From UBA3537 sp049889395 (GTDB taxonomy: Bacteria; Bacteroidota; Bacteroidia; Flavobacteriales; Flavobacteriaceae), in the NCBI GenBank assembly GCA_049889395.1, contig JBMHDM010000005.1:6314-70313 (forward strand): a stretch of 64,000 nucleotides of DNA, written 5' to 3'. The notes beneath the pieces were generated by a model. The model did not search any database. It was not told where the DNA came from and saw only the letters and a program-made list of their open reading frames with translations. Shown in pieces: positions 7,653 through 17,264 of the stretch (positions are counted from its first letter, which is position 1; each line of letters starts with the position of its first letter). Both the position numbers and the translations under genes were made by a program.

Positions 7653-10259
7653 ATGAACTTTGACAATTATACAACAAAATCTCAACAAGCCTTACAACAA
7701 GCGCAACAAATTGCTTATGAATTTGGGCATCAACAAATAGAAAATGAACATTTGTTCAAGGGTATTCGTTTCGTTGATGAACATGTATTACCATTTTTGC
7801 TCAAAAAATTAGACCTAAATACACCTAACATTGATCTGGTTTTAGACAAAGAACTTGAGCGGCTTCCAAAAGTAAGTGGCGGAAGCCAAATGCTGTCTAA
7901 AAATTTGGCTAACACCCTAAACGAGGCTGCCTTAATAGCCAAACAATCAGGTGGTGATTTTGTCTCTATTGAAGACCTTTTTTTGGCACTATTCAAGTCT
8001 AAAAGTAAGATTTCTCAAATTTTAAAAGACCAAGGTGTTTCTCAAAAAGACATAGAGGCAACAATATACGAACTCAGGAAAGGACAAACTGTAAGTTCAA
8101 AAAATCAAGAGGACAACTATAATTCTCTGAGCAAATATGCTAAAAATTTAAATCAGCTGGCTCAGGATAATAAACTAGACCCAGTAATTGGTAGGGATGA
8201 AGAAATCAGAAGAATTCTTCAAATTTTATCAAGAAGAACAAAGAATAATCCAATTTTAGTGGGTGAACCAGGAACTGGAAAAACAGCCATAGCAGAAGGA
8301 CTAGCCCATCGAATCATTACTGGAGATGTTCCAGAAAATCTTAAAGACAAACAAGTGTTTGCTTTGGATATGGGAGCCCTAATTGCTGGCGCCAAATACA
8401 AAGGCGAATTTGAAGAGCGCCTCAAATCTGTAATCAAAGAAGTCACTAAAAGCTCAGGCGACATCGTCCTTTTTATTGATGAAATCCATACCCTAGTTGG
8501 GGCTGGTGGCGGCCAAGGTGCCATGGATGCTGCTAACATCTTAAAACCCGCATTGGCTCGGGGTGAACTCAGAGCCCTCGGAGCTACAACTCTTGACGAA
8601 TATCAAAAATATTTTGAAAAAGATAAAGCCTTGGAAAGACGCTTTCAAAAGGTCATTGTGGATGAACCCGATCGAGAAAGTGCCATTTCTATACTCCGAG
8701 GTATCAAAGAAAAATATGAAACACATCATAAAGTTCGAATAAAAGACGAGGCAATTATAGGTGCAGTAGAACTATCCACACGATACATCAGTAATCGATT
8801 TTTGCCTGATAAAGCAATCGATTTGATGGACGAAGCAGCTTCTAAATTACGTATGGAAATCAACTCTAAACCTGAGGAATTAGATGTTTTAGACCGAAAA
8901 GTAATGCAACTAGAAATTGAAATTGAGGCGATAAAACGAGAAAAAGATGACGTTAAGGTCAAAGGTTTAACAGCAGATTTAGCGAATTTAAAAGATGAAC
9001 GAAATACACTTCAAGCCAAGTGGCAAAACGAAAAAGAATTAATCGAATCAGTACAATTAGCAAAATTGAATATTGAACAACTAAAAATAGAGGCCGAACG
9101 AGCAGAACGCGAAGGCGATTATGGTAGAGTAGCCGAATTGCGCTATGGCAAAATTAAAGAAGCCCAACAAAACTTAGAAAACTCACAACAAAAACTAGGA
9201 TCCAATCAAGACTCCGCCTTAATAAAGGAAGAAGTTACCTACGAAGATATCACTGAGGTGGTTGCCAAATGGACTGGAATACCAGTGACTAAAATGATAC
9301 AGTCGGAACGAGAGAAATTACTTTCCCTTGAAGATGAGTTACATCAAAGAGTGGTTGGACAAGAGGAAGCCGTTTCGGCAGTTAGTGATGCCATTCGCAG
9401 AAGTCGTGCTGGACTACAAAATCCAAAAAAACCAACAGGAACTTTTTTGTTCTTGGGTACTAGTGGAGTTGGCAAAACAGAGTTGGCAAAAACTTTAGCA
9501 GCCTATTTGTTCGACGACGAAAATGCATTGACTAGAATCGATATGAGTGAATATCAGGAACGTCATGCCATAAGCAGACTCATAGGTGCACCTCCAGGTT
9601 ATGTGGGCTATGATGAAGGCGGGCAATTAACAGAAGCTGTGCGACGAAAACCGTATTCTGTTATTCTATTGGACGAAATAGAAAAAGCACATCCAGATAC
9701 TTTTAATATTTTATTACAAGTATTAGACGAGGGCCGTTTGACCGATAATAAAGGTAGAGTTGCAGACTTTAAAAATACTATAATCATTATGACTTCCAAT
9801 TTGGGAAGTGATATTATTCAAGCCAAATTTGAGGATATAAAAAATAATCCATCAGCTTTAGAATCTGCTAAACAGGACGTTATCGGTTTATTGAAAACAA
9901 TGATTAGACCAGAATTTTTAAATCGAATTGATGATACTATTTTGTTTAGCCCATTGAACGAGGCGCATATAAAAGCCATTGTTAAACTTCAATTGAAACA
10001 TCTAGCTGAAACTTTAGAGGACCAAGGAATAATCTTTGATGCTAGCCTAGAGGCAGTTCAATTTTTAGCGAACAAAGGATACCAACCCGAATATGGTGCT
10101 CGGCCTGTAAAAAGAGTAATCCAAAAAGAAGTATTAAATGCGCTGAGTAAAGATATTCTTTCAGGGAAAATTAATTCGAACAGTATCGTCCTGATGGATG
10201 CTTTTGATGATAATTTAGTATTTAGAAATCAGCAAGATTCCATACCAAAAAAAATATGA
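7653..10259 (+). CDS. clpB: ClpB disaggregase chaperone
   Basis: HSP100 disaggregase that threads aggregated proteins through its pore and works with DnaK. The preferred start is the ATG at 7653 (MNFDNYTTKSQQALQQAQ), giving 868 residues as expected for ClpB; a longer frame to 7608 adds 15 residues atypical of the family. Domains in order: N-terminal Clp domain (about 1-145), AAA1 with Walker A at 204-211 (GEPGTGKT), a long charged coiled-coil middle domain (about 400-520) typical of ClpB, and AAA2 with Walker A at 602-609 (GTSGVGKT). It diverges from ytxJ; the inverted repeat at 7558-7572 may regulate it. Confidence 0.96.
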   Translation: MNFDNYTTKSQQALQQAQQIAYEFGHQQIENEHLFKGIRFVDEHVLPFLLKKLDLNTPNIDLVLDKELERLPKVSGGSQMLSKNLANTLNEAALIAKQSGGDFVSIEDLFLALFKSKSKISQILKDQGVSQKDIEATIYELRKGQTVSSKNQEDNYNSLSKYAKNLNQLAQDNKLDPVIGRDEEIRRILQILSRRTKNNPILVGEPGTGKTAIAEGLAHRIITGDVPENLKDKQVFALDMGALIAGAKYKGEFEERLKSVIKEVTKSSGDIVLFIDEIHTLVGAGGGQGAMDAANILKPALARGELRALGATTLDEYQKYFEKDKALERRFQKVIVDEPDRESAISILRGIKEKYETHHKVRIKDEAIIGAVELSTRYISNRFLPDKAIDLMDEAASKLRMEINSKPEELDVLDRKVMQLEIEIEAIKREKDDVKVKGLTADLANLKDERNTLQAKWQNEKELIESVQLAKLNIEQLKIEAERAEREGDYGRVAELRYGKIKEAQQNLENSQQKLGSNQDSALIKEEVTYEDITEVVAKWTGIPVTKMIQSEREKLLSLEDELHQRVVGQEEAVSAVSDAIRRSRAGLQNPKKPTGTFLFLGTSGVGKTELAKTLAAYLFDDENALTRIDMSEYQERHAISRLIGAPPGYVGYDEGGQLTEAVRRKPYSVILLDEIEKAHPDTFNILLQVLDEGRLTDNKGRVADFKNTIIIMTSNLGSDIIQAKFEDIKNNPSALESAKQDVIGLLKTMIRPEFLNRIDDTILFSPLNEAHIKAIVKLQLKHLAETLEDQGIIFDASLEAVQFLANKGYQPEYGARPVKRVIQKEVLNALSKDILSGKINSNSIVLMDAFDDNLVFRNQQDSIPKKI

Positions 10260-10312
10260 TTTGTAACAAATTCAAAACATAATCGTCATAAAGATGTTGG
10301 TTAGTTAGTTGT

Positions 10313-10356
10313 AAAAAGCAGCATACGATTATTCGCTTAATCTGTGCTGCTTTTTG
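10313..10356 (+). terminator. Terminator after clpB
   Basis: The arms AAAAAGCAGCA (10313-10323) and TGCTGCTTTTT (10345-10355) can form an 11-bp stem with a 21-base loop and a T-rich 3' side. It lies about 50 bases after the clpB stop. Confidence 0.75.
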
Positions 10357-10412
10357 TGTCACTACAAAAAATATTTTTAAAACAATGACCACCAATGCAT
10401 TAAATAATTGGT

Positions 10413-10420
10413 TAGTTTTG
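10413..10420 (+). promoter_or_regulatory. -7 box TAGTTTTG before smpB
   Basis: Exact match to the Bacteroidota -7 consensus TAnnTTTG. It ends six bases before the smpB ATG, so the expected mRNA would have almost no leader. No TTG is seen at the ideal -33 spacing. Confidence 0.5.
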
Positions 10421-10426
10421 GAGTAA

Positions 10427-10888
10427 ATGAAAAAAGAGGTCAATATATTAAATAAGAAAGCTCGGTTCTCCTATGAATTGTTAAACAGCTATACCGCTGG
10501 CATTGTACTAGCAGGAACAGAAATAAAATCTATAAGAGCCGGAAAAGCTTCCATTGCCGAGAGTTTTTGCGAGTTCAACGACCGGGGTGAATTGTTTGTT
10601 GTAAATATGACTGTTCAGGAGTATGACTATGGTAATCAATTCAACCACAAACCAAAAGCCGAAAGGAAGCTTTTACTGAACAAAAAAGAACTTAGAAAAC
10701 TTGAAAAAGAGGTTCAAAACACTGGCCTAACCATAGTACCAACAAAACTATTTGTCAACAACAAGGGGTTTGCTAAACTCCAAATTGCACTAGCAAAAGG
10801 AAAAAAACTTTTCGACAAGCGCGAAACGATTAAAGATCGCGAAAACAAAAGAAATTTAGACCGAATCAAGAAAAATTTCAATTCCTAA
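10427..10888 (+). CDS. smpB: SsrA-binding protein SmpB
   Basis: Binds tmRNA and delivers it to stalled ribosomes for trans-translation. The 153-residue protein shows the family core: NKKARFSYELL, GTEIKSIRAGKASI near residues 31-44, and a lysine-rich C-terminal tail ending in DRENKRNLDRIKKNFNS, the part that enters the mRNA channel. Length is normal. It sits after the clpB terminator and is followed 14 bases later by the DUF5686 gene, so the two may share a transcript. Confidence 0.97.
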   Translation: MKKEVNILNKKARFSYELLNSYTAGIVLAGTEIKSIRAGKASIAESFCEFNDRGELFVVNMTVQEYDYGNQFNHKPKAERKLLLNKKELRKLEKEVQNTGLTIVPTKLFVNNKGFAKLQIALAKGKKLFDKRETIKDRENKRNLDRIKKNFNS

Positions 10889-10902
10889 ATCATCATTAAA
10901 AT

Positions 10903-13362
10903 ATGACCAAATTATTATCAGCTGCATTCTTATTTATGGCGACAATCTCGCACAGCCAAATTAGGGGAACCGTCCAAGACCGTGACAACAACCCCCTACC
11001 CTATGTCAATATTTTTTTAAAAGACACTTACAAAGGAACCACATCAAACGATAATGGTGTGTATGAAATAAATATTTCGGAAACAGGACATTACGAGCTA
11101 GTTTTTCAATTTTTAGGTTACAAAACTCAGTCCAAAAAATTAACTATTGAGAAATTTCCTTACAATCTTGATATCGTATTGGAAGAGGAAAATATTTCGC
11201 TAAAAGAGGTTGTTGTTAACACTCAATATAATCCAGCCAATCAAATAATAAGATCGGCTATTGGCAAGCGTAAAGCTTATCTGGATAAACGAAATATGTT
11301 CACAGCAGATTTTTATTCCAAAGGCGTGATTCGCATTAAAGACGCTCCAGAGAATTTTATTGGAGTCGATATCGGAGATTTTGAAGGCGCTTTGGACTCT
11401 ACTAGAACAGGAATTATTTACCTTTCAGAAACCCTCTCAAAAATTTCTTACAACAAACCCGATATTTTTGAAACTATTGTAGCCTCTAAAGTGAGCGGAA
11501 ATTCAAATGGCATCAGTTTTAACTCTGCTATGGATGTAGATTTCAACCTCTACAATAATACCGTCAACATCAATAATGATATCATATCGCCCATAGCAGA
11601 TTATGCTTTTAATTATTATAAATACAAACTAGAAGGTGAGTTTTATGATTCTGAAGGGCACCTAATTTATAAGATTAAATTGCTCCCAAAAAGAGAAAAC
11701 GACCGTGTTTTTACGGGAAGCATATACATTGTTGACGAGAGTTGGGCCTTGTATGGCGTGGATATCAGCGTGAGGGGTAGTCAGATTCAAATCTTGCCAG
11801 CTGATACGATTAGAATTAGACAAAATCTGACTTTTGATAAAAATGATAATCAATGGCTGATTCGTGCTCAAACTATTGACTTTGGTTATAGTGTGTTCGG
11901 ATTTAAAGGGGATGGAAGTTTTGTAGCAAATTATACCAACTATGATTTGAATCCAACGCCAATTGACTCTAAAAACAATAATGAAATTTTGGTTTTTGAA
12001 AAAGATGCAACCAAGAAAGAATCCAATTATTGGAATGACAAACGCTCTGTGCCACTCACTAGCGAGGAAAGTAATGATTATCTGCGTCGCGACAGCATTG
12101 AAAGGGTTAGAAATTCCAAAGTTTACTTGGATTCAATTGACCGAGAAAACAATAAATTTAGTATCGTGAATCTTTTGGTCGGTAAGACTTACAAAGATTC
12201 CTACAATAAGAAAAGCTTAAGCATCTCCGGGCCCATTGAGGGCATTCAGTTTAATACCGTACAGGGCTACAATGTTTCTATTAATGGCAATTTCACAAAA
12301 CAATTAAACGATTTTAAAAAGTACTATTCCATAGTTGGAACAGTAAACTATAGCACTGAAAGTCAACGCCTTAGGGCGACTGTGGGCGGACGTTACCGTT
12401 CTAACGCTATTAATAATACCACTGTTTGGACTAACCTTGGCGTGAAGACAGAACAATTTAATGCCGATAACCCCATTTCGGCATCCCACAATTCCATAAG
12501 TAGTTTATTTTTCGAAAGCAACTATATGAAAATATATAACAGAGAATTTATAGAAGTAGGTTACAGTAGAGAGCTAATTAACGGATTGAAAGTATCGACC
12601 AAGTTAGGTTACGAAAACAGGAAAGCGCTATATAACAACTCCGATCGTGTCATAACTCCCAGAAGTAACATTAGATATACCAGCAATAACCCTTTATCAC
12701 CAAATAATTTTAACACAGCGCCTTTTTTAAATCACAATATGATTCGTTTTAATATAGATGTTGGTATTCGTTTTGGAGAAAAATATATGACCTATCCCGA
12801 TTTTAAATTTAACGTCAGTAATTCAGATTTCCCGCGCCTTAATTTCAAGTACGTCAAAGGATTTAATGCCAATATAGCCAATTATAATTTTGATCACTTG
12901 AGTGCCAATTTACAGCAGAATATTAATCTAAAAACAACTGGAGTTTTTAAATACAACCTAACAGGAGGGACGTTTTTCGGTAATCCTAATTTATCATTCA
13001 TCGATTACAAACATTTCAATGGAAATCTGACCCATCTCAACACAAAAGGCAACTACTTGTCTAGTTTCAAAAACATGGCCTATTATAATTACAGCACCTC
13101 TAATAATTATTTTGAATTTCATATTGAGCATGATTTCAAGGGCTATATTTGGGGGAAAATTCCATTACTAAAAACATTGAATTTTAATTTGATTCTGGGA
13201 GCGCATGGTGTGTCTTCAACCGATCAAAATCCATACAAAGAATTTAATATTGGGGTAGGCAATTTGGGCTGGAAAAAATACCGTTTTCTTCGAGTGGATT
13301 ATGTTCAATCTTATTTTGGAGGTCAAAGAGATAGTGCACTCATGTTTGGAATCAGCCTCTAG
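10903..13362 (+). CDS. DUF5686 outer-membrane protein with carboxypeptidase-regulatory-like domain
   Basis: An 819-residue exported protein. Residues 1-18 form a signal peptide; about 19-105 is a carboxypeptidase-D-regulatory-like beta sandwich (IRGTVQDRDNNPLPYVNIFL, then a GYKTQSKKL end) of the kind found at the front of Bacteroidota outer-membrane proteins; the rest matches the DUF5686 family. The C-terminal half is rich in alternating aromatic and polar strands and ends in a short hydrophobic strand (SALMFGISL), suggesting a beta-barrel. There is no clear TonB plug, so it is not a standard TonB receptor. The function is unknown. It is convergent with pcm, four bases apart. Confidence 0.85.
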   Translation: MTKLLSAAFLFMATISHSQIRGTVQDRDNNPLPYVNIFLKDTYKGTTSNDNGVYEINISETGHYELVFQFLGYKTQSKKLTIEKFPYNLDIVLEEENISLKEVVVNTQYNPANQIIRSAIGKRKAYLDKRNMFTADFYSKGVIRIKDAPENFIGVDIGDFEGALDSTRTGIIYLSETLSKISYNKPDIFETIVASKVSGNSNGISFNSAMDVDFNLYNNTVNINNDIISPIADYAFNYYKYKLEGEFYDSEGHLIYKIKLLPKRENDRVFTGSIYIVDESWALYGVDISVRGSQIQILPADTIRIRQNLTFDKNDNQWLIRAQTIDFGYSVFGFKGDGSFVANYTNYDLNPTPIDSKNNNEILVFEKDATKKESNYWNDKRSVPLTSEESNDYLRRDSIERVRNSKVYLDSIDRENNKFSIVNLLVGKTYKDSYNKKSLSISGPIEGIQFNTVQGYNVSINGNFTKQLNDFKKYYSIVGTVNYSTESQRLRATVGGRYRSNAINNTTVWTNLGVKTEQFNADNPISASHNSISSLFFESNYMKIYNREFIEVGYSRELINGLKVSTKLGYENRKALYNNSDRVITPRSNIRYTSNNPLSPNNFNTAPFLNHNMIRFNIDVGIRFGEKYMTYPDFKFNVSNSDFPRLNFKYVKGFNANIANYNFDHLSANLQQNINLKTTGVFKYNLTGGTFFGNPNLSFIDYKHFNGNLTHLNTKGNYLSSFKNMAYYNYSTSNNYFEFHIEHDFKGYIWGKIPLLKTLNFNLILGAHGVSSTDQNPYKEFNIGVGNLGWKKYRFLRVDYVQSYFGGQRDSALMFGISL

Positions 13363-13366
13363 AACT

Positions 13367-14008
13367 CTAGGACTTGTCTTCCAACATAGGTACAAACTTA
13401 AATGATCCAAACTCCTGTTTGTCAAACGTTTTGGCATCAACTCTGACAAAAAGTGTCATCGTTTGTTCTTGTGATCCAACAGGGATAACCAGTCGTCCTC
13501 CTACTTTGAGTTGAGCCAATAGTGGTTTTGGAACAAAAGGTGCGCCAGCTGTTACAATGATGCGATCAAATGGAGCCTCATCTTTTAGGCCCTGATATCC
13601 ATCGCCAAAAATCAAACGTTTGGCCACATATCCTATTTTTGGCAAAAAAATATTAGTCTTTTTAAACAATTCAAGTTGACGCTCTATACTGTAAACCTCA
13701 GCACCCAAGTGACATAAAACAGCGGTTTGATAACCGCTTCCAGTACCAATTTCCAAAATCTTTTGATTGGGCTTAACTTCCAGTAGGTCAGTTTGATAGG
13801 CCACAGTATATGGCTGAGAAATAGTTTGATTGGCAGCAATAGGAAATGCTTTGTCCTGATAGGCATGATCCAAAAAACTAGAGTCCATAAATAAATGCCT
13901 TGGTACAGCACCAATAGCATCCAGCACATCCATATTTTGGATACCTTTTTTGACTAATGTTTCAACTAACTTTTGTCGAAGCCCTCTATGTTTGAATGAA
14001 TCAATCAA
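13367..14008 (-). CDS. pcm: Protein-L-isoaspartate O-methyltransferase
   Basis: Methylates isoaspartyl residues so that damaged proteins can return to normal aspartate. The 213 residues show the PCMT pattern: PRHLF, AYQDKAFPIAANQTISQPY and the SAM-binding loop EIGTGSG at 86-92. No ATG suits the N-terminus: the frame upstream of 14008 contains only non-ATG codons back to a stop, and the next internal ATG would remove the conserved HRGLRQKLVETL helix. A TTG start at 14008 is therefore inferred. It reads toward the DUF5686 gene with a four-base gap. Confidence 0.93.
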   Translation of the reverse strand: MIDSFKHRGLRQKLVETLVKKGIQNMDVLDAIGAVPRHLFMDSSFLDHAYQDKAFPIAANQTISQPYTVAYQTDLLEVKPNQKILEIGTGSGYQTAVLCHLGAEVYSIERQLELFKKTNIFLPKIGYVAKRLIFGDGYQGLKDEAPFDRIIVTAGAPFVPKPLLAQLKVGGRLVIPVGSQEQTMTLFVRVDAKTFDKQEFGSFKFVPMLEDKS

Positions 14009-14128
14009 ATATGCTAATATTTCGATATCAAAATTAAGTAAAGAAAATTGAGATTAAAATTAAAATCCAATAGAATTTAAAAATCCGATGTTTTATTATA
14101 AAATGAGACAAAATATCACCAAAATCTT

Positions 14129-14136
14129 TAGTTTTG
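14129..14136 (+). promoter_or_regulatory. -7 box TAGTTTTG before the oxidoreductase gene
   Basis: Exact TAnnTTTG match ending 15 bases before the ATG at 14152. It is the likely promoter of the oxidoreductase-to-yggS run. No TTG lies at the ideal -33 position. Confidence 0.5.
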
Positions 14137-14151
14137 TAAAAATATTCTTCT

Positions 14152-15111
14152 ATGCTAAAAGTTGGTGTACTTGGAGCTGGCCACTTAGGTAAAATTCACC
14201 TAAAGCTGCTTCAACAATCTGAAAAGTACGAATTAGTTGGTTTCTTTGACCCCGATATCGCAAATGGCCAAAGAGTAGCCCAAGCGTTCAATTATAATTA
14301 CTTCGAATCTTTGGATGACCTCATTGAAGCTGTTGATGTTGTGGATATCGTTACCCCAACACTTTCTCACTACAACTGTGCGATAAAAGCCATAACAAAA
14401 GGCAAACATATTTTCATTGAAAAACCAATTACCACTACTGTTGAAGAAGCAGAACATATCCGCTTGTTGGTATCAGAAAACAACTTACGGGGACAAGTAG
14501 GACATGTAGAACGATTTAATCCTGCGTTCCTTGCCGTTCAATCTGAAATTAAAAAACCCATGTTCATTGAAACGCATAGATTGGCAGAATTTAATCCTAG
14601 AGGCACAGACGTTCCAGTTGTCTTGGACCTAATGATTCATGATATTGATATCATTTTGAGTGTAGTCAATTCACCCGTTCAATCTATTCAGGCGAGTGGA
14701 GTTTCTGTAATTAGTGAAACGCCAGATATTGCCAATGCTCGAATAGAGTTTGAAAATGGTTGTGTAGCCAATTTAACAGCGAGTCGAATTTCATTGAAAA
14801 ACATGCGTAAAAGTCGATTTTTTCAAAAAGACGCCTACATTAGTGTTGATTTTTTAGAAAAAAAAGTAGAAGTGGTCAAAATGAAAGATGCACCAAAAAA
14901 CCCTGGAGATTACGACATGATTTTACAAAATGCAGAAGGCACCAAAAAACAAATCTACTTTAAAAATCCAGAGATTTCACCAAACAATGCCATACTAGAC
15001 GAATTGGAAACTTTTGCAGATGCTATCATTAACAATACAAAACCAATCGTTACATTGCGAGATGGCACCAATGCTTTGAAGGTAGCACATCAAATTATAG
15101 ATTGTTTTTAA
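14152..15111 (+). CDS. Gfo/Idh/MocA family oxidoreductase
   Basis: NAD(P)-dependent dehydrogenase of unknown substrate, 319 residues. The N-terminus is a Rossmann fold (KVGVLGAGHLGKIHLKLL, glycines at 8, 10 and 13), followed by the family EKP signature at 90-92 (IFIEKP), and a C-terminal alpha/beta domain containing the LMIHDIDIIL histidine segment that usually provides catalytic groups. The enzyme is soluble. It is the first gene of a tight plus-strand run with 3-hydroxyacyl-CoA dehydrogenase, DUF1015 and yggS (gaps of 12, 28 and 1 bases). The context does not give the substrate; a sugar or polyol is only a family-level guess. Confidence 0.88.
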   Translation: MLKVGVLGAGHLGKIHLKLLQQSEKYELVGFFDPDIANGQRVAQAFNYNYFESLDDLIEAVDVVDIVTPTLSHYNCAIKAITKGKHIFIEKPITTTVEEAEHIRLLVSENNLRGQVGHVERFNPAFLAVQSEIKKPMFIETHRLAEFNPRGTDVPVVLDLMIHDIDIILSVVNSPVQSIQASGVSVISETPDIANARIEFENGCVANLTASRISLKNMRKSRFFQKDAYISVDFLEKKVEVVKMKDAPKNPGDYDMILQNAEGTKKQIYFKNPEISPNNAILDELETFADAIINNTKPIVTLRDGTNALKVAHQIIDCF

Positions 15112-15123
15112 AATTATAGAATT

Positions 15124-16011
15124 ATGAAAAATATTGCAGTCATTGGCGCGGGAACTATGGGCAACGGTATAGCCCATACATTTGCCCAAAATGGTTACAG
15201 AGTACAATTAGTGGATGTCAATCAAAAGGCGTTAGGTGAAGCACTTTCAACCATTTCCAAAAATTTGGATCGCATGATTCAAAAAGGCACTATTACAGAA
15301 AATGACAAAAACAAAACGCTCGCCAACATTACCACGTTTACAAATCTCGTAGAGGGCGTAGAATATGCCAGTCTAGTCGTCGAGGCAGCCACAGAAAATG
15401 AAGCGTTAAAGCTAGAAATTTTCAAGGCTTTGGATGAAGCCTGTCCTGAAGACACCATCTTGGCCACAAATACTTCATCCATTTCGATTACTCGGATTGC
15501 ATCGGTCACCTCGCGTTCAACTCAAGTCATTGGAATGCACTTTATGAATCCTGTTCCATTAATGCCTTTGGTTGAAATAATTGAAGGCTATAATACTTCC
15601 AAAAACGTCACAGATTTCATAGTTGAACTCACAAAAGAAATAGGAAAAACACCAGTTATAGTAAAAGATTATCCAGGATTTATAGCCAATAGAATCCTGA
15701 TGCCAATGATTAATGAAGCTATTGAAGCGCTTCAATGTGGAGTTAGTGGGGTTTTAGAAATTGATGCGATCATGAAACTGGGAATGGCACACCCTATGGG
15801 ACCTCTTGAACTGGCCGATTTTATTGGTTTAGACGTATGCTGCTCCATATTGGAAGTCATGCACGAGGGTTTCAAAAATCCTAAATATGCGCCCAACCCT
15901 CTACTGAAAAATATGGTTTTAGCTGGAAAGCTTGGAAAAAAATCTGGTGAAGGTTTTTACGACTACAGTAATGATAAAAAAGCCGTCATTCCGTCTAAAC
16001 AATTTCAATAA
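15124..16011 (+). CDS. 3-hydroxybutyryl-CoA dehydrogenase
   Basis: Oxidises 3-hydroxyacyl-CoA to 3-oxoacyl-CoA with NAD(P). The 295 residues begin with a Rossmann motif, GAGTMGNGIAHTFAQNG, and contain NTSSIS and IGMHFMNPVP, which holds the catalytic histidine, then PGFIANRILMPMINEA and the helical C-terminal domain ending GEGFYDY. It lacks an enoyl-CoA hydratase half, so it is the stand-alone short form. It may serve fatty-acid or amino-acid breakdown, or four-carbon metabolism; neighbours do not decide this. Confidence 0.93.
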   Translation: MKNIAVIGAGTMGNGIAHTFAQNGYRVQLVDVNQKALGEALSTISKNLDRMIQKGTITENDKNKTLANITTFTNLVEGVEYASLVVEAATENEALKLEIFKALDEACPEDTILATNTSSISITRIASVTSRSTQVIGMHFMNPVPLMPLVEIIEGYNTSKNVTDFIVELTKEIGKTPVIVKDYPGFIANRILMPMINEAIEALQCGVSGVLEIDAIMKLGMAHPMGPLELADFIGLDVCCSILEVMHEGFKNPKYAPNPLLKNMVLAGKLGKKSGEGFYDYSNDKKAVIPSKQFQ

Positions 16012-16039
16012 ATTATTGGTACTGTAAAATTGATTTAAT

Positions 16040-17263
16040 ATGGCACAAATAGTACCATTTAATGCCGTTCGACCAAAAGAAAATTTGGCTGCAAATTTTT
16101 GCAGCAAATCTGTGGAATTTTACACCAAATCTGAACTCAATGATATATTGAAACACAATGAAACATCATTTGTTCACATTATAAAACCAAACCTAGTAAA
16201 AGACAAGTCATCACCCCCAACAAAACGCTACCAAGCGGTCAAAAAAAATTATGAGTCATTCCGCCAAAAAGGCGTATTAATTAAAGATAAAAAAGCCTCA
16301 TTATATATCTATGAAATTAAAAATCCTAACCACTCATTTTGTGGGATTTTAGCTGGCATCAGTGTAGAAGATTACAAAAATGGGTTAATTAAAAGACATG
16401 AAGATACTATTGAAAAACGCGAGAAAATCTTTAAAAACTTTATTAAAATCGCGCGCTTCAATTCAGAACCAGTTTTGATCACTCACAATCCATCTCAAAA
16501 TCTAACAGATTTGATTAGCGAGTACAAAACAAAATCGCCTACTGCGGAATTTACAACAAGTGAAAATGAATGCCACAAATTGTGGCGCATTGACGTCCCA
16601 AAAGAGATTTTGTCTATACAAAAAGAATACGAAACTATTTCGTCGCTCTACATCGCTGACGGACATCACAGATCAGCTTCTTCGGTGTTGTTATCTAGGG
16701 AAGAAAAATCATCAAGCGACATAAAACGCACAGATTATTTCATGGGCTATATCATCCCTGAAAACGAATTGGTCATCAAAGCGTACAACAGAGTTTTTTC
16801 TGGTCTTAATGGTTTATCAGAAGATGAATTTTTAGGATTATTGAAAGCCGACTTTGAGGTCTACCCTGAGTCAAACGAATATTCAAAGGAGTCTAGCAAA
16901 AATAGCTTTAGAATGTATTTCAAAGGACAATTTTATAGCGTATCTTTACGTGATATAACTCGAAAAAGGAACAATCCACTGTTCGGTTTAGATGCATACG
17001 TACTACAAGAATTTATTTTGAAACCTATTTTGCGAGTCAAGAACCCTAGGAATGATAAGAGGCTGATATACAGCGCAAATGATGGGGGTATGTTGGGAAT
17101 CAAATCAGCAATTGACAGTGAAAAGTTTACGCTTGGATTTGGATTAAAACCTGTTACATTAACGCAACTGAAAATGATTGCAGATGCCGGTTTAGTTATG
17201 CCTCCAAAAAGCACCTATATTTTTCCAAAACTTATGAGTGGCATAACCATCTACGAATTTTGA
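16040..17263 (+). CDS. DUF1015 family protein
   Basis: A 407-residue soluble protein matching DUF1015: N-terminal IVPFNAVRPKENLA, a middle YIADGHHRSASS motif that resembles the HxR phosphate-binding motif of ParB/SerK-like kinases, and a C-terminal MPPKSTYIFPKLMSGI segment. DUF1015 proteins are often linked with dehydrogenases; here it lies 28 bases after a 3-hydroxyacyl-CoA dehydrogenase and one base before yggS. The related SerK fold suggests small-molecule phosphorylation, but that is inference. Family membership is confident; the function is not. Confidence 0.9.
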   Translation: MAQIVPFNAVRPKENLAANFCSKSVEFYTKSELNDILKHNETSFVHIIKPNLVKDKSSPPTKRYQAVKKNYESFRQKGVLIKDKKASLYIYEIKNPNHSFCGILAGISVEDYKNGLIKRHEDTIEKREKIFKNFIKIARFNSEPVLITHNPSQNLTDLISEYKTKSPTAEFTTSENECHKLWRIDVPKEILSIQKEYETISSLYIADGHHRSASSVLLSREEKSSSDIKRTDYFMGYIIPENELVIKAYNRVFSGLNGLSEDEFLGLLKADFEVYPESNEYSKESSKNSFRMYFKGQFYSVSLRDITRKRNNPLFGLDAYVLQEFILKPILRVKNPRNDKRLIYSANDGGMLGIKSAIDSEKFTLGFGLKPVTLTQLKMIADAGLVMPPKSTYIFPKLMSGITIYEF

Positions 17264-17264
17264 T

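Noticed and set aside
7118..8780. CTATCCACA sequences like DnaA boxes
   Set aside because: Only isolated near-matches inside coding regions; no cluster, so no origin is called.
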